In this document: one piece after another, positions 59,401-64,000 of the stretch
Layout: each line of letters starts with the position of its first letter
Numbering within the stretch: the stretch's first letter is position 1
NCBI GenBank assembly: GCA_021292165.1
Contig: CM037877.1
Coordinates: 303,060,063 to 303,124,062, forward strand
Reading direction: 5' to 3'
DNA from: Shinisaurus crocodilurus
Taxonomy: Eukaryota > Chordata > Lepidosauria > Squamata > Shinisauridae
DNA: 64,000 nt
The notes under the pieces: model-generated
Told to the model about the DNA's origin: nothing
Databases searched by the model: none
Seen by the model: only the letters and a program-made list of their open reading frames with translations
Position numbers and translations under genes: made by a program

Positions 59401-61033
59401 TTACGGGCGGCCCCCCTCGCCTTGCCTGTCCCCGGGTGACGACCCCCATCTTAGCTTTGGCCACCCGGAACGCGAGGTCGTTCCCGATGATGATGCCCCA
59501 CTCCTTTTGGCGATGGATGATTACGTCTATCTCTCCTTCCCACCCCTGGTACTTGATCCGGACCCGGGCGATGGGGACGGTGATGTCGGGGGAGTTATAG
59601 GGTTTGATCGTACACGTACGTCCTGACAAAAGTTGGGACCTCTCTACGCGGTCCCGGGGCAGAGCCGTTACATCTGCCCCAGTGTCCCTATACCCCACCC
59701 GGGGAACATTATTGATATAGATGGACTCACAGAATTGCTTGCGGCTCCATCTCAGCTGGTCCGGGGAGGCGATGCGATACAGCGATGCACGGGGTTCAGG
59801 ACGGTAGGAATTCCACTCCTGGAGTTCCTCCTCGGCACTGCGATCCTCGGGGATGCTTGCATGGAGGGAGAGGACCGACCGTCGCTCGTCGTCGCTGTCG
59901 TTGTCCTGAGCGGCTGCAGCACCCGCGACGCGTCCTACTTTCCTCGGTGAGGGGCGGGCATCCCGGTTCTTGGGTTGGAGCTTGGGGCAACCCCGCCGCA
60001 GGTGTCCCATCTCGTTACAGTGGAAGCAGGCCCCAGACCGAGGGTTTTGGTTCCCCTTGGTCCGAGGGGCCTCCCCGCGCCGTCGGGGCAGGCCCTTTTC
60101 CGGCTCCGGGTTCTTCTCGGCCACGGCAGCGGAACTTCCCTTGGTGGATGGGGCCGTCCGGTATAGCCCCATCTCGTCGGCCATGATCCCCGCCGCCTCA
60201 CAGGTACGGGGCTTCTGATCCCTTACGACAGCAGCCAGCTCCTTCGGGATGGTGGTGAAGAACTGCTCCATGGCGAACAGCTCAACAACTTCCTTCAGGG
60301 TGGAGGCCCGGGAAGCCTCCACCCAGGACTCGCAGACGTGCATTACCTGGGCTGCCCATGCCACGTGGGTGGTCCCAGGGGAAGGTTTACCCTCTCGAAA
60401 TCTTCGCCGGCAATGTTCGGCGGAGAGGGCGAAGTGTTGTCTGACCGCTGCCTTGAACGCCTCGTAGCTTGCCGGGGTCTTCCGCAGATGCGCCCCGAGG
60501 AGGTCAGCCAGGTCCCCACTGACCTGGGTTCGCAGGGCGGACAACCACAAGTTGTCGGGGACCCGCTGCTCCTGGCACGCCATTTCAAAAATGTGCTAAA
60601 ACATCAGGACATCTTGCCCTGGCTTGTAGTAGGGGAACGCCTTGCGGTCCCACGACGGAGGGGGAGGAGCGGAGGGGACAATCGGGGGAGTTTTCCCCGC
60701 CTCAAGCTGCATCTTGGCCAGCTCCATCTGCATCCGGATCATTTCACGCTCGTGGGCCATCCTCTCCCGCTCGTGTGCCATCCAGTCCGAGGGAAGCTCG
60801 AAGGGCTCCAGGGGCTCCAGGGGAGCGGGGTCCTCGGTCCACACATCCTCTCTCCCATCTGTCGGAACTGGGATAGGGCGGCCCCTGGGTCGGGCACCCG
60901 GCCCCAGACTTGCCAGCAGCTCCCTCTGCCGCTCCGTCAGCCGGATCAGCGCCGCCAACCCCGGGGTGATGGGGGTTGCGGGCAGGGGCCGCCATGGCTC
61001 GGCTCCCCCAGTTGCTCCGTCTGGGTCGCCCAT
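56376..61033 (-). pseudogene. gag-pol of gypsy element B: gag-PR-IN-RT-RH, two lesions
   Basis: Starts MGDPDG at 61033; about 1550 codons, the last 20 or so inside the 3' LTR. Domains in order: a coiled, charged Gag N-terminus; a SCAN-like segment (about 60455-60160, with MEQFFTTIPKEL); a CCHC knuckle CFHCNEMGHLRRGC (about 60025); protease DTGADVT (about 59685); integrase HHCC finger and D-D-E core with MDIVGPL, VVSDCGTGF and HHETNGLVERF (about 59050-58530); reverse transcriptase with FCVDYRKIN, LPFGVRNGPATF and YLDD (about 57610-57290); RNase H with QTDAS and TDHSPL. Integrase before reverse transcriptase is copia-like, but the enzymes are gypsy-like, as in Gmr1. A TAG at 60596-60598 and a 1-base deletion near 57020 interrupt the frame. 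Confidence 0.9.
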
Positions 61034-61091
61034 GGTGATCCTTAGGCTCTTGCTACTTTGGGTCTGGGAGATATTCTGGGCTAATAAGTTA

Positions 61092-61108
61092 TCCCACCGC
61101 TGCAACCA
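61092..61108 (-). other. primer binding site of element B, tRNA-Leu(AAG) type
   Basis: The plus strand reads tcccaccgctgcaacca. It differs by one base from the tRNA-Leu(AAG) 3' end, at a different position from the mismatch in element A. Confidence 0.75.
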
Positions 61109-62077
61109 AGTGGAAGACCGCCAACCTGGTCTTCTGCGCGGGTTCAATACTAAGGGGGTAGCGAGTCCTGGGGGCGGGCCTTCTCCGAGGCCCCCCAGCG
61201 ACTATCACCCTTAGCCTAGAACAAAGGGATAACTTATAGCCACAAAAGTATCTTTTAGAAAACAAGTTTATTTACAAAATGACCTTCACAAACCCAGACA
61301 CACGCCAGCAATACAGCTTATCAGTACAGCACAAAGTAGCAAGCAAGAAGTCTCAAGGACACCGTGATTTCAGGGCTCTCAGCTAGTTAGTTCAGCTCGG
61401 GCTCCAGCAGAGGCCCGGTCAACCGCATGCTGCTAGCTGGGTTCCCGGCGGAGGTCCGGTCTACCCAAGCGGCTAGTGAGTGATTTCAGCTTGGTTGCCC
61501 GGGGGTCCGGTCAACCCAAGCGGCCAGTGATTTCAGCTAGCTGGAGCACGCCGGGTGCTGCTACCCGGGGTTGCCGATCCCTTCGTTCCCTTACCCCAAG
61601 CATGGGGCAAGACTGCTGATCAGGTCCAACAACTCAGTTCCCTTGCGCAGGGTGTTTTATACCTTGGGTTTCAGGTAGCCCCTCCCTCTGCAATCAGGTG
61701 GGTGGCCAATCAGGTGGGTTGCCACCCTCCTCAGGTGGGCGGCCAATCAGGTGGGTTGCCACCCTCCTCAGGTGGGTGGGGTCCCCTTGAAGCCACCTGC
61801 TTAATGGTCCCATCCTGTGGTGTTGAATGGCCCTTTCTTATGGGTGCCGAAATGTCTGCTCTGGCAAGGTATTCAAGTCTTATGTAGATGGGGCTGATAT
61901 ACGAGAGCATTGACGAACCTGGGGATGCTTCCTGCCTTCCCCCCTGGGGTGATTCTATGCAGATGTTGTTTGTCCCTGTTGGTCTCTGTGGAGACTGGCT
62001 GTCTCTGCCCCCTGGGTCTCCTTCCCCCCTCCTTGGTGTGTGTGTCAGAAAGGGGTTTTAGGTTGGCTTTCTCCACA
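61109..62077 (-). repeat. 5' LTR of gypsy element B
   Basis: 969 bases, TGTGG...CCACT. It contains a tandem array built on 'caatcaggtgggttgccacc' near 61690-61775, not present in that form in the element A LTRs. Confidence 0.85.
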
Positions 62078-62580
62078 CTTAATATCTCTCAGACACACAC
62101 CTGTTACCTGAGGGTGTTCTCTTCAAGGGTTAGATCCAGCACAGCCTTGCCGCCCGGGGGGGAAACTATTTTATCTACCTGCAGGTCCGAGATAAATAGC
62201 CCTCCACAAGACTTGCCTTTACTAGAGCCCTCAAACCAGCCAATTTTTACCAGGGCTGCCTGGGGTCGATTCCTGGGGGGGGGGGGGGCTAAAGGCTTGG
62301 ACCCCTTGCTGGCGCGCTGCCATGCCGGGCACGCTACCAAAAGGACTAAGACCAAGAACAAAGGCTACACGTGGGGAAATAGCTCTTCCCCCTCCCCTTT
62401 TCTGTAGTCTTCTTGCTTCAGCCAATCAATTTGAACTTCACCTGGCCAGGCAGGGGGGAGGGAACTCGTGAGTCATGGCTTGAACTATCTACATATGAAC
62501 GCCCTAGTCGTCTAGGCGCCACCCATGTCATCCGAGGCCCTCGCCTCCTCCCAGCCCCCACCTGGTTCGCACATGAGGAG

Positions 62581-62582
<2 letters not shown>
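62078..62582. other. unassigned flank of element B
   Basis: A minus-strand open frame (62104-62361) begins with a hydrophobic stretch but has no ATG; a stop lies just upstream. It ends beside a possible splice donor (CTCAG|GTAACA). It may belong to an older retroelement that element B entered. Confidence 0.3.

Positions 62583-62618
<36 letters not shown>
62583..62618. repeat. (GT)18 microsatellite
   Basis: An uninterrupted GT run of about 36 bases, followed by the palindrome tgcatgcctgcatgca. Confidence 0.95.
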
Positions 62619-62619
<1 letters not shown>

Positions 62620-62883
62620 CCTGCATGCCTGCATGCAGGAACCCCCAAAAGCTCCACAATTTTTTTCTCACAAAACTAAAGAAAGAAAAAGGGAGCACTC
62701 TATTTCTTTCTGCCACCTAGTAAGGGGGGCGGTGGGGAGAGACAGCAGTGTTGCCCAGGGGTGGGGGCAAAGGGCATCTTGCCCAGCACCTCCTCAAGCC
62801 TAGCAGCTCCACTGCTCTTCATCTCTCTGGTCTTCTGTTGTCTCACCCTCATCTGCTACATCCATCCAGCACTCTGCTGCCAA

Positions 62884-63125
62884 ATTATTTATTTATTTTA
62901 ATTTATTATATATATACCCCCACTTTTTTCCTGCAAGAACCAAAGATGGCTTAAATAATCCTCCTCCTCTCCATTTTATCCTCACAACAACCCTGTGAGG
63001 TAGGTTAGGTTGAGTCAGTGACTGGCCCAAAGTCACCCAGTGAGTTTCATGGCTGAGCGGGGACTAGAACCCAGATCTCCCGAGTCCCAGTCCAACACTC
63101 TAACCACTACGCCACACTGGCTCTC
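62884..63125 (-). mobile_element. tRNA/CORE-type SINE, nearly complete
   Basis: On the minus strand it has the tRNA-like head with a B box, the core gtgactttgggccagtcac and the tail; it is close to the copies at 5430 and 45400. Confidence 0.75.
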
Positions 63126-63439
63126 TCATTCACCTCTTTCATCGTTCTGACCATGTCCACACCTTAAAATCCCTTCAGTGGCTTCCTGTCCGCACCCACA
63201 TCTTGCACTGCAATGTAACCGCTCGTCTCAAGCAGGCGTAGCGGGCTGAAATCTGCCCTGCTCACGCCTGCCAGAGACTCACTTTGATATAAGAGTGTTT
63301 TGGATTACAAGCACAGTTCCGGAACGAATTATGCTTGCAATCCAAGGTATTACTGTACATGCAATTGAAATAACCACATATTCTTCCCCTGCTCACCCAT
63401 GCCTCCATTTCCACCCACCCTTCTCTGTTATTTCCCTGT

Positions 63440-63533
63440 GTCTATTTTAGATTGTAAGCCTCTCGGCCTCACCCTACTATACTTATTCTTTGTAAAGTGC
63501 TATGAATATAAATGGTGCTATATAAATAATAAT
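63440..63533 (+). mobile_element. L2/CR1-like LINE 3' tail
   Basis: 'ttttagattgtaagcctct' and 'tgtaaagtgctatgaatat' followed by a (aataat)n end, the usual tail of L2-type elements. Confidence 0.6.
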
Positions 63534-63914
63534 AAGGGCACAATCCTATGGGGATGCCCGTAACCCTCCAAACTCAGAGGATTGCGCATCCTATGGAGGG
63601 CAGGGGAAGCGTGGAGGCAAAGGTCGCCTTCACTCCCCTTTCACTCTGCAAAGCACTTAGACAGCTGATTTCGGCTGTCCTTAAGTGTGGCGCTTTGGAG
63701 CAGGAGGGAAGGAGGCTGAGGCGCTGCCAGGATATGTCGTATCTTGGCGGTGCTGGTCCCCTCCCCTCCCAACCGCCCCGGAACGCCCCCAAAAGCCCTT
63801 CTCCAAGATCACTTCCCGGCTATGAGGTTGGAGCGATTTCCCAACCCCATGTCTGGGAATCCAAAAACTCCTATGCCTGTCTAGACACTGTCTGGCTGCC
63901 ATAGGATTGCACTG
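63534..63914. repeat. inverted-repeat element, MITE-like
   Basis: Begins gggcacaatcctatgg and ends gccataggattgcactgc, imperfect inverses; similar ends occur in the hairpin element near 15297. A GAT repeat follows at 63921-63940. Confidence 0.5.
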
Positions 63915-64000
63915 CACAGAGATGATGATGATGATGATGATATTGGCCTCTTCCCCTCTGTTGTACAACCATGCTAGTTTTAGGTGTGCATAGATTTTCC

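Larger units (their letters stand above)
55477..62077 (-). mobile_element. gypsy element B, Gmr1-like, nearly intact
   Basis: Same family and orientation as element A. The 5' LTR is 61109-62077; the 3' LTR, 55477-56436, has lost about 55 bases at its outer end, so no target duplication remains. The internal part is 56437-61108, with the primer site at 61092-61108 and the purine tract at 56437-56446. The LTRs are nearly identical where they overlap, apart from one copy-number difference, so B is younger than A. Confidence 0.9.

Noticed and set aside
60596..60598. TAG in element B as a programmed gag-pol readthrough site
   Set aside because: It lies upstream of the zinc knuckle, inside Gag, and copy A has sense codons there.
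62104..62361. Minus-strand open frame with a hydrophobic, signal-peptide-like start
   Set aside because: It begins at TTG, has a stop just upstream and no ATG, and I recognise no domain. It is kept only as unassigned flank.

Overview
The window looks like nuclear DNA of a squamate reptile, most likely a lizard. Genes are split into short exons, and the intervening DNA is dense with L2-type LINEs, tRNA/CORE SINEs, a 5S-derived SINE with a CR1-like tail, fold-back hAT MITEs and Ty3/gypsy LTR elements, a mix typical of squamates. The species call is inference; no search was run. Three host genes were found. CD2BP2 (minus strand, coding 7086-13653) encodes a 371-residue U5 snRNP / CD2-tail-binding GYF protein. 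TBC1D10B (minus strand, coding 36551-53131) encodes an 802-residue Rab GTPase-activating protein. These two are neighbours in the same order and orientation in human 16p11.2. Between them on the plus strand sits a compact two-exon gene (28.7-30.05 kb; CDS 29270-29923) for a 217-residue PH-domain protein of the PHETA/sesquipedalian family. I do not know a mammalian gene at that place. PHETA proteins bind the inositol phosphatase OCRL, which works with Rab35 and Rab8; TBC1D10 proteins are GAPs for related Rabs, so the two neighbours may act in one endosomal pathway (inference). Layout: 1-6.9 kb, repeats including a perfect-TSD hAT MITE and a solo ERV LTR; 6.9-14.96 kb, CD2BP2 with its 3' end on the left and an ETS-site promoter on the right; 15-19.5 kb, MITEs, a solo gypsy LTR and an L2 tail; 19.47-26.29 kb, gypsy element A inserted into that L2 tail; 26.4-28.6 kb, L2 reverse-transcriptase remnant; 28.7-30.05 kb, PHETA-like gene; 30.5-36.5 kb, a hAT transposon with a transposase remnant, SINEs and probable TBC1D10B 3' UTR; 36.55-53.13 kb, TBC1D10B with repeat-filled introns; 53.1-54 kb, its promoter with eight same-strand CCAAT boxes; 55.48-62.08 kb, gypsy element B; 62-64 kb, SINE, L2 tail and an inverted repeat. 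The most notable material is in the two gypsy copies. Their polyprotein order is gag-protease-integrase-reverse transcriptase-RNase H, a copia-like order carrying gypsy-like enzymes, as in the Gmr1 clade. Their Gag has a SCAN-like segment, and the primer site matches tRNA-Leu(AAG). Compared by eye with copy B, copy A shows heavily strand-biased G-to-A change on its coding strand, mostly GG to AG, dense near the polypurine tract and thin in gag. This is the pattern expected of AID/APOBEC-type deaminase editing during reverse transcription.
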